This document shows, in pieces, positions 1 through 13,430 of a DNA stretch of 64,000 nt. The translations under genes were made by a program, and so were the position numbers. The stretch's first letter is position 1. Each line of letters opens with the position of its first letter. The stretch covers positions 124,001 through 188,000 of the forward strand of contig VWZL01001358.1 in the NCBI GenBank assembly GCA_013396915.1, given 5' to 3'. The notes below the pieces were generated by a model that ran no database searches, was not told the DNA's origin, and saw nothing but the letters and a program-made list of their open reading frames with translations. Source of the DNA: Stercorarius parasiticus. Its lineage: Eukaryota > Chordata > Aves > Charadriiformes > Stercorariidae.

Positions 1-490
1 CTCACCCTCTGTCCCTATGCCCAGATCACCTGGGATTTAAAACATCCGGCCCAATAACACTGTCCTGAAAAATCTCTGCATCTTGACCCAAAACGAGCGC
101 CAGCGTGGACAGCCCGGTCTCCTCCTGCGAGGGCAGGCAGGCAGGGAGCCCCTGGACGTGTCACTAGGTAAATGATCAGCAGGCAGGCGGGCTCCGTGGG
201 TGTCTAGACGGTCTTTGTTCTGGGTAGAAAAGCCGTCGCGGGCGTAGTGGCTGGCTTTTCAACGGCAGCCCTGAGAAGATTGAGAGGACTCTATTTTGTC
301 CTAATAATCCTGTCAGGTGTAACACAGGGATGCTGCGCCGTGATTAGTGTAGGCCTTTTCAGTCCGCAGACAGCTAATTTTTCTGCCGACAAAGAGCCTA
401 ATTCCCACCGAGGTGGTTTGAAATCTTTGAAACAAGGAAGAGTTGCGTGGAAGGAGGAGACAGCATTGAGGAGTCCGAGCGCTGCTCCGT
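1..490. other. CpG-rich segment, possible regulatory element
   Basis: By eye about two dozen CpG dinucleotides fall in the first 490 bases, against very few in the following 2 kb. Dense spots lie at 90-105 and 196-250. It includes a CCAAT box-like string near 52. It is inside an ENOX1 intron with no exon nearby, so it may be an enhancer, a conserved element or an unrecognised start site. No coding role is seen. Confidence 0.45.
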
Positions 491-2743
491 GCAATTAACA
501 ATAAGCTGTCAGAGAGGGACTGGGTGGAAAAAAGGGAAGGCGTTTCCCTCGAGCTGTACCCTTGGTTCATCAGCAGATCTCAAACACTCTGATAAATATA
601 TATGTGTCCATTAATCCCAGGAAAGGCAAGGAGGCTAATTAGGGGGTGTTTTACATGAGGACAATTTCAAATTAAAAAAAAAAAAGTGATTAAAAAGGTA
701 AATTGTCATGCAATCAGAGACACCCCTGGGAGAAATTAGCAATCCATTTCTTAATTCCTTATTGGAAAAGGCCACCTGCACTTTTTTTCTGGGGAAGTAT
801 AGTGGATACATGAGCTTACATTTACTCCCTCTTTAGGGAATAAACGTCCTTGATGCATCAATGTCTATATTATCAGTAAAGCAAATAATCTTCCTGGAGT
901 ATGTCTATTGTGTATGAGTGTTTGCTTTGGGCTTGGGGTCTAGCAAAGCTTTCTTAAATTCAGTAATAAAGGGAAAGTGATCAGGTAATTAAATAAATTA
1001 GCAAATAATGTCCTGGTTAAAAAATATTATTTAAATCAAAGATGCCATTTGGTACAGTTCCATCGTATTTCACATCTGAAAAAATGGCATTTCTAAGATA
1101 TATTGGTTCAGCGAGCGCCTTCACGTGTTTTTGAGTTGTTTTTCTTGTCCTCTTCTTAGAAAAAAAAAAGGTGAGTATTTGAAAAAGTGAGTAGTGAATT
1201 AACATTTCTGGAAAGTCCAGCTCTCACACATTTCCGTTTATTAAAGATTTAGAGGCCAGCAAATGAATGACATACCACATCCCTTTACAGAAAGTTACTT
1301 TAAGAAGGGATGGTCTTAGTATTATTGAAATAAGCTACTAGCAAATCATGTTTTCATACTTCTCTAAAAGATAAGACAAACATCGGTCCCCAACTTCCCA
1401 GCTTTCAATTGAACAAAGGCTTTATTCACTACTTATATGAAATATTTGTGAACAAAATGCAAAATACAGTTTGTACCAATAAATTATGCCAACATTTTAT
1501 TTTAAGTGTCCCATTATTGTGAAGTCATTTGATATTCACCATAATAGTACTGATAATAAAGAATTCATTTGGTATTCATGTGGATGTTACATTTAGTGCC
1601 ATTGGTATTCAACTGTAATTTAGCATTAGTTAATGGGCACTTAAAATGTTATCCATATGATTTATATCACAGCACTTTAGTGTTTCTCAAACTAAGTGTA
1701 CAACACTTATTTTACAAGTGTACTACAAAATAATTAAATAAGTGCACCTTACCTTCTAAAGTTTTTATTCTGAGACAGAAAAATCATTTAGAGGACTGTG
1801 ATACTAACAATCAACATACTGTACTACATGAAGGTAAACCCAGTGTATGTAAGTTGCTCATATTGAAAAAAAAAAAAAAGGAAGAAGAAAGAAAGAAAAC
1901 AAAGACAGGGGTACTTACTTTTTAAAATACAGGCTCATAGCGTATATACTGAATTAAAAACGAAAGCTGGATGACCAAAACACAGGATGAGGTCTATTGC
2001 TTACTTTGCTGCCGCTCGCAGCGAGGGGAATTAGAATCCCCTTTCCTCTGCTCGTGCGTATGACAGTCACACATGCATGGTTCCACATTGCTAACTCTGT
2101 GTGGTGGTATGATTACATTTACACTGGTTGCTGTGCAAGCATAATACTTAGAATCAATACAAGAGATGTATCTGCTTTTTTAAAGGTAGACATAAAACAA
2201 ATGGGAAGGAGTATGTCATAATTCTGGACTTAATATGCTTAAGTCATTACTTAGGAAAGACATTCTTTATTTTGTTTTCAGGCAAAGTCATCTTACAATG
2301 ACCATATGATGGCACAACAAGAAAAAAAAGAAATCTGTGCTACAGAATGCTTCCTTTAAAAACAGATCACGATGATTCCTAAAAAGATATTTTTCAGAAA
2401 TAATTCTTAATTCTATCCTTAGTTGAAAATATTGTTCCCAATTTCACTACTTCAGTTCATTATTTTAGATAGTAAACATAATCCTCCAATGATTTCCCAA
2501 ATTTTGCACGAAAAATAAAAACACATTGCTCTCTGTCTTAGTGTTATTTAATGATTATTATCATAATGAGAGCAATGGGAGCAATTCATACTGTAGATGA
2601 GACTGTATAACGGCCAGTTGATTAACAGCTAAAATGATAGCCGTAAATATTGCTGAATACACTATGTCCAGCTACAATCACACTCGTTCTGTGTCAATCC
2701 AGCTGTGAGATGATGGATAGAAAGTAATAATAAAATCACCAAC
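1..2743 (-). other. ENOX1: ENOX1 intron, partial (downstream of the 107-base exon)
   Basis: This is intronic sequence continuing beyond the left edge. The first 490 bases are CpG-rich and are listed separately. The rest is AT-rich, with short A runs at about 674-685, 1158-1168 and 1866-1879. I see no coding exon, RNA gene or recognisable repeat in it. Confidence 0.8.
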
Positions 2744-2850
2744 CTCAGAATGCTTTCGCCAAATGTCTATGTTCTTTCGCTGGGCTTTCGAGAAATGGTC
2801 CCAAGCTTTTTGTCTGGTAGAAGCGTTGAAAACGGCGACAATCTGCTCAA
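2744..2850 (-). CDS. ENOX1: ENOX1 coding exon: 107-base asymmetric exon
   Basis: This exon completes the split Phe and then encodes 35 codons: EQIVAVFNASTRQKAWDHF, then SKAQRKNIDIWRKHSE. It ends in phase 0, so unlike the four exons before it, it is not a multiple of three and its skipping would shift the frame. The splice sites look weak: the acceptor ends CCAAAG rather than CAG or TAG, and the donor is GAG followed by GTTGGT. Conservation with human ENOX1 is very high, which supports the boundaries despite the weak sites. The next exon should lie below position 1. Confidence 0.93.
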
Positions 2851-4357
2851 CTTTGGTGAACAAGGAAGTCAAACAAGACAAGCAATTTATGTTGTGATCA
2901 CTATAGAGAAGCAAAGCAAAGACACTAGGAGTCTATGGATGATGTCATTACTGAAACAACATCATCAATATCCATCCAATGATGTGTCTTTTGTACTTAC
3001 ATTTTATCAATGTTGGAGATGTCTCCCTTCAAGTCTGTCTCCATAACTTTAGTCTACACAACTCATAACTATGTACCAAAAAACACGCATGCAGCTGCTT
3101 CCTTGTGATGTCTGCTCTAGCTCTCTGCGCAGCCACGTGCCTTTGCGTGTGTGGCTACAGGTGTGCGACTACACAAATGACACTCAAGGCATAAACCTGA
3201 CGTGTGTTCCCCTGCGGCAGCTGCCTACAGATGAGCGGACTGGACAAATGAAAGCGTGAAAGACAAGCAGGATCTGCTTCGAAGGGTGACTGTCTGATAG
3301 CGGGAGTTTGTCAGCAGACGGGAAGGGCTGAACCATACATTAATGCTGCATTCTGTAGCTGCAGCTGCTGCTTCTCTTTTATTTAATATAAACGTGCTCA
3401 CCTGTGGTAGGTCATTCTGTCCTATGTCCATGGCCTATGTATGTTTATGTACATGAACTGTTGCATTTTTGCGCATATAAGATGACGAAGAGATGTGAAA
3501 TGGGCTTCCCTCATTCAACTCTAACGAATCTGTTCTGAAGCTAGACATCAATATTTAGGCCAATTACCTAGGACAATTGAGATCCTTAAGTTTTTAGCTA
3601 CTTGCTCATCCTAAATCAAAAACTTTTATGCCAACACTCTTTTCTTTCTCTTGGCATCAGTTACAAGCAACATTGTCCTTCCACAACAGTGATCTACCTA
3701 GAAATGATTTGACCAAGATGTAAGTTGCTTTAATCCCCATTAATTGCAAGACCACCAAGAAATCCAGATTTTCTACAAATGACGTGGGCTGTGCTCCTGA
3801 GAGAGCAGCTGTGCTGCCCTATGAATTCAAACTGAAAAATGCTTCAACTCTTTACAAGGTTCTTGCCTATCTATCTCTTTAGATTCCTGGGCTGAAATGA
3901 TGCCCACTGTTCTGTAAAACTGCCGCTTGCAGCACCTCCCTCCCACCTCTTTCGCTGAGAAATGGTGGCAGGAGTGCTGTTATGCCCTCTGATCTGGTCT
4001 CTTGTCGAGTTCATCGATTGCTGCTCTCCTCCTCCATTCAAGTAACAGATGTGGAGGATCTTATTATACATAACAACCTATCTTTCCTAAAACGGTGAGT
4101 CCACCTAGTAAATCAGTTATGTATCTTTCACCTGTAGATCCGAAAGTTAACTCTACTTGCTTGAATAGGAGCATATTTCTTCTAGTCTGCTTTCAGATTC
4201 AGGATTATTGCAACTTTTTGAATCACATATGGAAGTTTTTCTTTGCAATCATCAGGGCTTGTTAACTAACTTCTAAAGCCCTAGAAAATAAATGTAGTCT
4301 TTTAAAATTAATACTTATATCTAATTTCTGCCAAAGAAGGTGCCTCAAAAACTACTG

Positions 4358-4410
4358 GGATGATGATCTTTAAGGTCCATTCCAACCCTAACAATTCTAT
4401 GATTCTCTGA
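4358..4410 (+). mobile_element. CR1 3'-end fragment, sense
   Basis: About 50 bases match the extreme CR1 3' end: GATGATCTTTAAGGTCCATT, then CCAACCC, then the terminal ATTCTATGATTCT motif. No upstream CR1 sequence is recognisable, so this is a very short insertion or a remnant. Confidence 0.85.
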
Positions 4411-6317
4411 TTTGTGATCCATTCAAGTTTTAATAGCAGATGTGATAATTTCAGCCTATTAGAACTTGCTTGGAGTGAAGGGTAGATCCATCAAGGAAGT
4501 TATGCTGTGTATATTTATTCAATTAATTTGAAAAGAATGAAAATGCTGAAGCACTCCATTATTATGTGTATAGAAACTGAGGCTAGAATTTAATTACTAT
4601 CGTTGTGTTGATGACCCAGGTGCTCAGAAAATCTTGCTTAATTAACAATCTGTTTTTAGTTTGCAAGTGGAAATTCAAGTAGAAAAGATTCACAAAGATA
4701 TGAGGAAGAGATGGTTTGCCATTTTCCACTAATAGGTATTAATAAGATCATCCGAATTTTGAAAAACATTTGAACTTTAAAGTGTTTAATTTCCATTCTG
4801 TGAACAGGTGCTAAGACTTATCAAAAGTCATTATCTGATCATTTCAGAAACTCTCCTCAATGGAAACACAAGCTAGGAAGATGTCAAAGAGTTTTTCTTG
4901 CATAACTGCAGTAGACAAAGTGAGCAGAAAAAGGATCTCCTTCACTTACCTAATTTTCGGGAATTAAAAAAACTAAAGGAGGTAGGGTACTATGAGTATA
5001 CATGCTAATAATCAAGGCATTTAAAGAAACTTTTCACAATAGGCAGCTAGGGATAATAAAAAAAGGGAAATGTAGAGGAGAATATGAAATTAGTACGTAT
5101 CAAAGACCAACATCCCCCTACTCCGTATCCAAAGAATGTACATATAGCAATTTTAATATACACAGCAATCTAGGCTATGAAGTGTTGCAAACACCCACTG
5201 GTAACACTCAACCTAAAAGGTCTCCAAGCATTACATTAGAGCTAAAGAGCAGCCAAGGCCATGGTTTGACAGTATGGGAAAGTGGCTTCACATCTCTTTG
5301 TACTGCATCAAAATCCTGCATTCATGTGTTACGAGATGGCAATCCAATATAAACTCGTTCTGCCAGTTCAGATTTGTTCGTAGGTTAGAAGAAGCCTGAA
5401 GCTGGCTTGTGCTCTGGGTAGTTGGAAGACAAGACATAATGTACCCACCCTTGATCAGGACCAAATTTGTATGGGTGAGTGATCCAGCAGCACACAGTCT
5501 GTAAGGATGGTAGATTCATCCCTAAGGGGAAGCCAGGGAAGTTTACATTAGCTGAGAAACTCTCCAGTTAACTCACTTTTCTGCCATGTCTGGGTAAGAT
5601 GTGGCCAAAGAGAGGCTCCAGATTTTGGGCTGATATCTGCAGAATCTGAATGAAACAGTTGTTCCCAGTCTTGCTGCTGACCACGGTTTTCAGACTATTT
5701 CCTGAACTCCGGAAAGAAATTTCCAAAATGAAATAACAGATCATACCTATCTCTCTAAGGCACCTTGAACTCTACGATGCGCTGTACTGTCAACTGTGAC
5801 TGGTAAATAGAATTATTAAGTAACATGAAATATTCATTGTCAAACATCTGTTGGCAAGTTCTATGTTATATCAAATTTTCATTGACCATATGCAAAGCTG
5901 TTTCCTTACTAAATTAGGGTTTAAAAACCCACATTGTTCTGGAAGGGTCCATACGACGTCATTGTTTTTCCTATCAATATAACTTACAGGATATAAATAA
6001 TTGCATCTTTCCTAACAACTTATTCTGCAGCTGGTAATCTATGTGGCTTGTTTCAGACAAAGGATTATTATCTAATTGTTTTTCTGCTGAGTTATAAATA
6101 ACTAAAAAGACCCAAACAACTAAGCCTAGAGTGATATGCAAGTGTCAATGTTTAACAAATGCAGTGTAACCACAACACACTTTATTAGGGGTGCCAGATC
6201 GTGGTAAACATAATAAATGAAAGTTTAAACCTCAGTTTCTGTTGCCATAAAAGATGCTACCAGAATAGGGTATTGTTATCAAGTCTAAATGTAAAAACTA
6301 CCCGAAAAGCCAGGAAA

Positions 6318-6340
6318 AACAACAACAACAACAACAACAA
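6318..6340. repeat. AAC trinucleotide repeat
   Basis: About seven AAC units, uninterrupted. Short and unremarkable. Confidence 0.9.
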
Positions 6341-7039
6341 AAATCCCTTAAACGATGCCTGCAGAAGTTGCATGCAAGACTGGATTAAAGGGAAAACTAG
6401 AATTATCTCCCAGGCAAGAGAATATTTGACGCAGGATATTTGAAAATGATACTAACAGAGAAGAACAGAAATAAATGAGAATCAAAGTATAGTCTCATCT
6501 GTAGATTAAGAGGTAGAGAGAACACTTTTACCCTCCATTACATTTATCAAGCAGGCTATTTTAAATACATGATCGAGTGAAGGCTGAAATTTCTCCTCGG
6601 GTTCAGGAGACAAGAAGTACTCAATTTTTCCTTTACTTATTACCTTATCAGCTGCCATGCATACGTGATTATTTTTAATTTCTTCTATGCAATAATAAAG
6701 AACATCAGCAACCAAATGTTTTATAACGCTTTATAATAAAAAAGAAAATAGAGACCAAAACACAACGTGTTAAAGGAAAAACATAAGTCTTCGCCGGCAG
6801 ATAAAATAAACAGATTTCATGTAGAATTTCACTCCAAATTCCACCAATTAGTGGTACAGGATGAAAAGGGCTTTGCACTAAATTACTGTAAGTGCAAGAG
6901 TAGAGTATATGGCAATTTAGCTCAGAAAAATTCTGTAAGAGTGCGACAGTTGACATGCAGGGTAAAAGAAAAATTCCACCCATAAAATTACAGTGTAAAG
7001 GAAACTGTTACAGTGAATGTATAACGTGCTTTTCAAATA

Positions 7040-7330
7040 TAGATTCACAGTGCAGGGAGGATACAGAGCTGGCGTGGTTTGGGTCAGAAGCCTCGTCGCT
7101 GAATTCTGACTAAGCTGGAGTCTGCCAATCCATTTGGCTCCAAGCCCAGCAAACCAAGGAATTACAGTAGTCAAGGCTAGATGCTGTAAGTGAATGAATT
7201 AAGAGTCTCCAGGTCAGTTTTGGATAGGAAAAAGAATATTTTTGGCAACAGTCCTAAAAGGCATTTGGTGCTGTACTGAATACATCTTAGCATTAAGTCC
7301 AAGGCTAAAATTGCACGTAGGCGAATGACA
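7040..7330 (-). mobile_element. Ancient LINE reverse-transcriptase remnant (L2/L3-like)
   Basis: Minus-strand translation around 7050-7170 gives GAKWIGRLQLSQNSATRLLT, close to the RLQLVQNAAARLLT block of L2/L3-type LINE reverse transcriptases. Just upstream, in another frame, is LDYCNSL, the block that normally precedes it. Further upstream are a weak LGL.AKM block and two stops. So the copy is broken by at least one frameshift and by stops, as expected of an old fossil. The block differs from the CR1 form ([12 protein letters not shown]) seen at 35.4 kb, so it is a different, older lineage. The exact family and ends need a repeat-library search. Confidence 0.72.
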
Positions 7331-10300
7331 TGTGACATTGATAAAAGAAGTGGTAGACAGATTGAAGAGTAATGAAAAGATTTTTTTTTTTAATTAATCT
7401 GGGCCAAATCCTCAGTCTTTTTGTTATAATACTGTTTACTTTCATAAAAGAATTTGCCTTTCACACATTTACATCTGCAGCCCCTCCCTGTTACCCAATT
7501 CACCTGCCACAGAGGGAGAAACAGATGCGATTGCCATTGACTGGCAAAGGAGGAAAACATAAAAGTTGGAAATATCACCCCGGAGAAGACTGCAGATAAT
7601 GCAAGGAATGAGTCCTAAAGTAAAGCGTACTGCTGGTCATCAGTGATGAATGCTGATGAAAGCAAATGCCATTATAGATTTATATAATGAAGACATAGAT
7701 TTTGACAGCTGGGTAAAATGACTCATCTGCCACAAATAAATGGCATCCTTGTTTTGGTTTTGTGGGGGTTTTCTGTTTCTTTGGTGTTGTCTTTTTTTAA
7801 ATCAAAACAACAACAACAAAAAAAAACTCAAAAAAATCCTTGGGTATCAAAAAGAAGGTGAATCGTGGCTGCAGCTCCATCAGAGAAGAGGAGGCTACTG
7901 TTTGGTCTCCTTGCTGTCTGGGTGGCTGTAGGTTCCTTAAGACATAGTCGTAAGACACGTCATGATAAAGGAGAAAACCACAGGACTTCTCTATTATATC
8001 CCCAAATTGCGCCTTTTTGGACAGACCGAGAGCACGGTGCCTCCAGTGATTTATTTCCCAAATCATTTTGCTGTGTGGCCAAGTCAGCTTGCAAGGCTGC
8101 CATTCCTCAGCTGTTGCCCTACTGCCAACAACTACATCTGTACTCGCAATCAAAACCAGACAGGGACCATTCTCGTCCCCTGAAACCAACTGGCACAACA
8201 TGCTGAGAGTCCCTGCAGCAGCAACCCTTCTCTCTCCCCAAAAAGATGCTTTCGGAGAAACTACTTGGCCGGCACCAAACCCTAAGCTGTACCCACATTC
8301 TGTGGGAAAATGCTATCTGGCCCAGAGCAACAAATTTCTCATGGTTGAACAGTATGGACAAGCCTGCCCAAGATCAGCTTAATTTAGTCTTATAGAGAGA
8401 GGCAGCTGGGTCATCTTTTACTGGCAGCCTTGCCTTTTCTGCGCTTGTCCTGATGCAGGGGTCTTGGTGTTGCCATTACAAGGCTAACCGGAGGAAGAAG
8501 GATGTTTTCCTCCTCTGTCTACCCTGTCTCACCTACCTCAATACTAGAAAGAATGAGAAATGACTCTAAGTGTCCTATCTCTAAATTACAGTATATTATT
8601 TCTACATTTCCTTTGATTTGGCCTACCGTATTTGCGACCAAGAGGAGGTTTGTCTGGATTGATGGTTGATTCCCCTTCCTCTTCCATCTGACTCAGACTG
8701 GTCCTCGTCAACGTGCTTGTAGGGGTTATTAAGAGGCTGAGTGAATGTCAGTGACTCGGGAAGTAATATTTTTTCACAATACAATAAGCAGCTTCTTCCA
8801 CATAGATGAAGAAGAAAAAAAAATACTTATATCACAGCGCAAATTACAATCCCTTGTCTTGCAAAAACATGGAATCTCAGTGTCAGCAGCTGTTGTTTTC
8901 CTTTCTTCTTCTTTCAGCTTAGACACTTAGTGAGGAAGAGTGAAAGACGGAGCATTATGGGGACACTGAAAATAACACATTTTCAGGATTTATACTGAAA
9001 CCTGCACAGTAACTTGTCTGAGGTATGTATAACAATAATTAATAGTTCTAGACATGGAAGAACACTCCTTGTTATAAAAATAATACACTGGGATTAAAGC
9101 GAGCCCAGTTTGTCCTGCAAGGTATTGCTAGAAAATCTGTCTACAAAATAAGCTTTGAAAATCTTTTAGGTTGTGAAACGTGGTTTAATTTACAACAAAG
9201 AAACTGACAGCTTGGTGTAACAGCAAGTGCTGGCGCTGTGCCATGTGATAAATCACTTGAACTCAACAAGACCACTTCAACTCCATGTCATTTCTCAACA
9301 AACAGGAACCTGACATCAGGCCAGCACAACGCAGTAGGGCAGGTACGAATATACAGTACCTGCTCTTTTAATGCCACCTTCTTATATTACAGAACAGACT
9401 TTATGGACCTTGTGTTGACATCCAGAAATAAACCTTAAAAATCCCCTGTGCAACTCCCTCACCCCACTAACTCAAAGACAGATTAAGTGAATGCTGCTTT
9501 CTTCATCAGCTTGACAAGATTATAAGCTATCCCCAGCGCGATGCATTTAATTAGCTGTTCTCATTGGTTTTTATGGTTAGGCGGACCTTTTTTTCAGCTC
9601 TCAGATTTAAAAATAGCAAAGTAGGAACAATTATTTTTGTAAGCCTATCCAAAAAAAGAACTCCAAGGGAACTCTGAGATGAAGAAACATCATAGATGTG
9701 ACTGAACTCTGGTTCAGGTCCCATTCAGTGAAGGGACTCTTCCTAAGTAATAATTGTCCAGGGATCTTGCAGACTAGAATGTTCCCAAGAGACCAAGAGG
9801 GCTATATTTTTTTGGGGCATAATATGGTTTCTTTTGCTGAAGAAAAAGAATAGAGAGGTGGATGAGGGGGCTTCAACAGCCGTAGCCTCTTCTGGTAGTC
9901 AAACAAAAATTCATCTCACACCTCTTATGTCAGAACATTCACTTCTCCATTTGTTGCCGTACCTTCTGTTCCCCTGCCTGCCATGACTTGTCTGCTCCTT
10001 TCTTTGTTTACTGCCTCCAGTCTTATCTTACTTCTGTATTTTTGGTCCCTCCTTCTGTGTCCACCTTTCCCTCCCACACAGTCTATCCCTTCCCAAAACT
10101 CTTTTCCTGCCCCCATATTATCTCTGTCATCATCACAAACTACACTGTTTGGGACGAATCCAGTGATTTGACGTGAAGCAAGACTCGTGTCTACTGAAGG
10201 GAGTAAGTATTTCAACCAGAGTTGCATAGGGTTATTCACATTCATATTTACAAGGTTTATTCCTTCACTTATAAGAAGCCTGAACAGTTTTAGATGTGCA

Positions 10301-13259
10301 AGCCACATGATACATGTGCACAGCCAAATCAGAAAACCTTCTGGGTGAAACCTCCATCTTTCCTCCCTCGCTTTAATGCCTTACTCTCATCCCTTCTTGT
10401 TCATTTCCATACAACATTTACAGCTCAGTTCTGAGAAGCCTCAGGCCTTTACCTCCATCCCTACTCAGCAAAACAGCTCAAAATCAAGCACAGATTTCCA
10501 TGGGATTCAAGCACATGCTACTTTTTGCTTTGAACCTTGCTTCATCATCTAGGAGATCCTGCAGGATCCAGGCAAGTGGCAGGAGTTGTCAAAATGGGGC
10601 CTTAGAATAAAGTCTCTTGTGAGGCAGTGCTTTTATTTTGCTATAAAACACCATGCATATTTAGTGGCCTGCATTAAAAAAAAAAAAAGTCTTAAAAATA
10701 ACAGAGGAAGAGCTTCTGTTGGAATTCTGGCCACACTTAAATCGATACCAAGATTCCTATTGACTTTAGGTGTAGTGAAGGCTACAGACAATGGAAGGAA
10801 CAAAGAAATTCAAAGAAAATGAAACGCAAAGGAATAAGCTATCTGAAACACTACAGGCTGCAACCACAAAGGGTTATACTGCCAGAAAGTGGGGAGGAAT
10901 TTTAAGAATGCAAGGTAAAATCGAAATGGAGTCTTTCATCTCTATTCTCTGCCATTGCTGCAGCATCCTGGATAGAAATGCTTTTGAGAACATGTGTACA
11001 TGAGGTGGAAAATGGGAGGACAAGTAAAAAAGAATAGAGATACCCAGCTGAGCTTTACTGGCCGAATTATCTGTACAGAAGCAAGCAAAGAGCACACTGA
11101 CTAAATGAGCTAATCAAAAGGGACTGGATGGATTGTGGAGGTTATTTTGTATTGGATTTTTTTTTTTTTTTTAGAAATACATCAAGGTAGGAAGTAATAG
11201 TGGCAACTAATGACATGAATGATTAATGTTTTTATTTGTATTATAGTGGCATTCTATGACACCAACTGAGACCTGGGCTGCACTGTAAAAACACATTATA
11301 TGACTCAATCTCTTTCACAAAGAGCTTAATGATGACCTAAAAATTGCACATAAAGTAAGCTCATATTTTTGAATTAGTCACTGGCAAATGAAAGAAAGAC
11401 TGTAAGACTGGACAATTAAAGAGCAAGAAAATCCTTTTAAAAGTTGTTATTAATGCAGAGCAATTGAAAGAATACTTGGAAAGCATGAATGTATATAAAA
11501 ACTCTGACTGCTATGAGAATTTTAACCAGCATGCTTTCAATATCTGTAATGAAATTGGCTTCATTTTTAGCATTAAGGGAATATACTAAAAAGTGGAAGG
11601 ATTTTTGGGAAAAAGGACTGCAGTACAGAATTTAAATCAGATAAGATGGTGATTTTAGTAATCACCATCACATCAACGTGAATTCTACCTTTTCTAAGGC
11701 AAGAGAGCAACTTTTTAAGTGAACCTGTAATAAGAAAACCAAAACTGAACCCAATCCTTTTTTGAAGAAAGCTCAAAAAGGACTTTTAACAGGTTTTTCT
11801 TCTTTTTTTTTAAATTAAAAATTCAGATTCTATCTGTGAAGGCACTGATAATGTTAAAACAGATTGAATCATACCCAGAGAGATCAGAGAATGAAAATGA
11901 ACAAACCAGAAGAGAGGAGAATTTTATTCAGTCTGTTGAGAATGCATTTCCCTTCAGAATTATTTAACTTCAATTTATTTTGGGTGAGGGTGGGGGAGGA
12001 GGGAGATTTATATCAGAAACCTACCAGCTATTTTAAAAAAAGTCAGAGTACTCGACTACACCACTAAGGGAAGGGACAGAAAACTCGAGGTGACAATCCT
12101 GACTTTCCCAAGGAGGGGGACACGACACACAGTCTTCTCCCCACACCTTTGATTCTTCTTAATAACAGCCCTACTGAATCAGCTCAAAGGTGTATCTAGC
12201 CTCGTATCATGTGTCACAAATAAAAGGGCTAAGAATGCTTAGCAACAAGTTAAGCAGGTAAACTGCATAATCTCATAATTCCAGGTTCCTTTGGTTTCAG
12301 GACTTCTTGAAAGATAAGTAAGTCTTTTGTTTTTACTTCCATGTACACCTTTACATGCGATGCAAGAGCACAAGGAAGCAAACAAGCTTACTGGCAGCAG
12401 AAAGAAGTGGCAGGCACCCACTGTATGTTGAGATGTGGAGTGAAAAGTAGTTTCTCTCAATAGCAAGATGGGAAGAGTATCTACACGACGACTGGGACTG
12501 GACTATGGATCTTGAGATCACTTTCAAAAAATCAAAGCAGGTAGAGTTGTCATAAAATTCTGGCTGATGCTGCTGTGTACTTGCTTTAGATGGTCCCTAA
12601 TACTCCAGTTGCACCGGGTGCCTCCCTGCTTCCCTCCTCACCCATCTCAGCATAGTGCCGTAGTGCGCCTACACCGGAGCTGTTAGATTCAGAGCACCAT
12701 AGCACATTGCTCTGATCACAGCTCCTTGCAAAGCTGGGATACCACTCACATACAGATAGCTTTTCCTCTGCCACCAATAGCTTTTGTGGCAATGGTGCAC
12801 CAGTGACATAATGAAAATTGCAGTGCTTTTTCTGACCCTCTCAGGACTCAGCTAATGGTCTAGGCAAAGTAGGGATCCACTCAAATGATGTCTCTTTACT
12901 TTTTTGAAAGATTTAGTAATGCCACTTTTATCCACACATATGAATCCTTGTATTTTAAGACTTCATAAGTGGCCAAAAACTACAAGGTTTTGGTCCCTAG
13001 CCACAATTAGAAGTGTACCAAGAAAAAGATCCCAACATTTTCATTTAAGTTAGTGGAAAAACCTATTTTACAATTTACAAATACTCCAGCAGTACTACCG
13101 AAGTACATCAAGTCGCTTACAAATTGCGTTGAACTTTGCAACAGTTTTGCTTTACTGCTTAGCATGATATTTAGTAGCTGAAATGGAAAAAAAAAGGTGT
13201 CAGCATGTAGCTTGTCCATGAGATCACCTGGAAATATCAGGATCGCCTACTAGAGTATA

Positions 13260-13430
13260 TAGAATCATAGAATGGCTGGGGTTGGAAGGGGCCTTAAAGA
13301 TCATGTAGTTCCAACCCTCCTGCCATGGGCAGGGACACCTCCCACTAGACCAGGTTGCTCAAAGCCCCATCCAACCTGGCCTTGAACACTTCCAGGGATG
13401 GGGCATCCACAGCTTCTCTGGGCAACCTAT
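13260..13430 (-). mobile_element. CR1 LINE 3'-end fragment, antisense
   Basis: The segment starts AGAATCATAGAATGGCTGGG and continues with GGTTGGAAGGGGCCTT, CTGCCATGGGCAGGGACACC and GACCAGGTTGCTCAAAGCCC. This is the reverse complement of the classic CR1 3' region. About 170 bases remain, ending near GGGCAACC. It carries little visible divergence, so it is younger than the MIR-like fossils. It is in the same orientation as ENOX1 transcription. Confidence 0.95.

Noticed and set aside
5002..5352. Plus-strand open frame of 116 codons
   Set aside because: Low-information sequence with no recognisable motif inside an intron.
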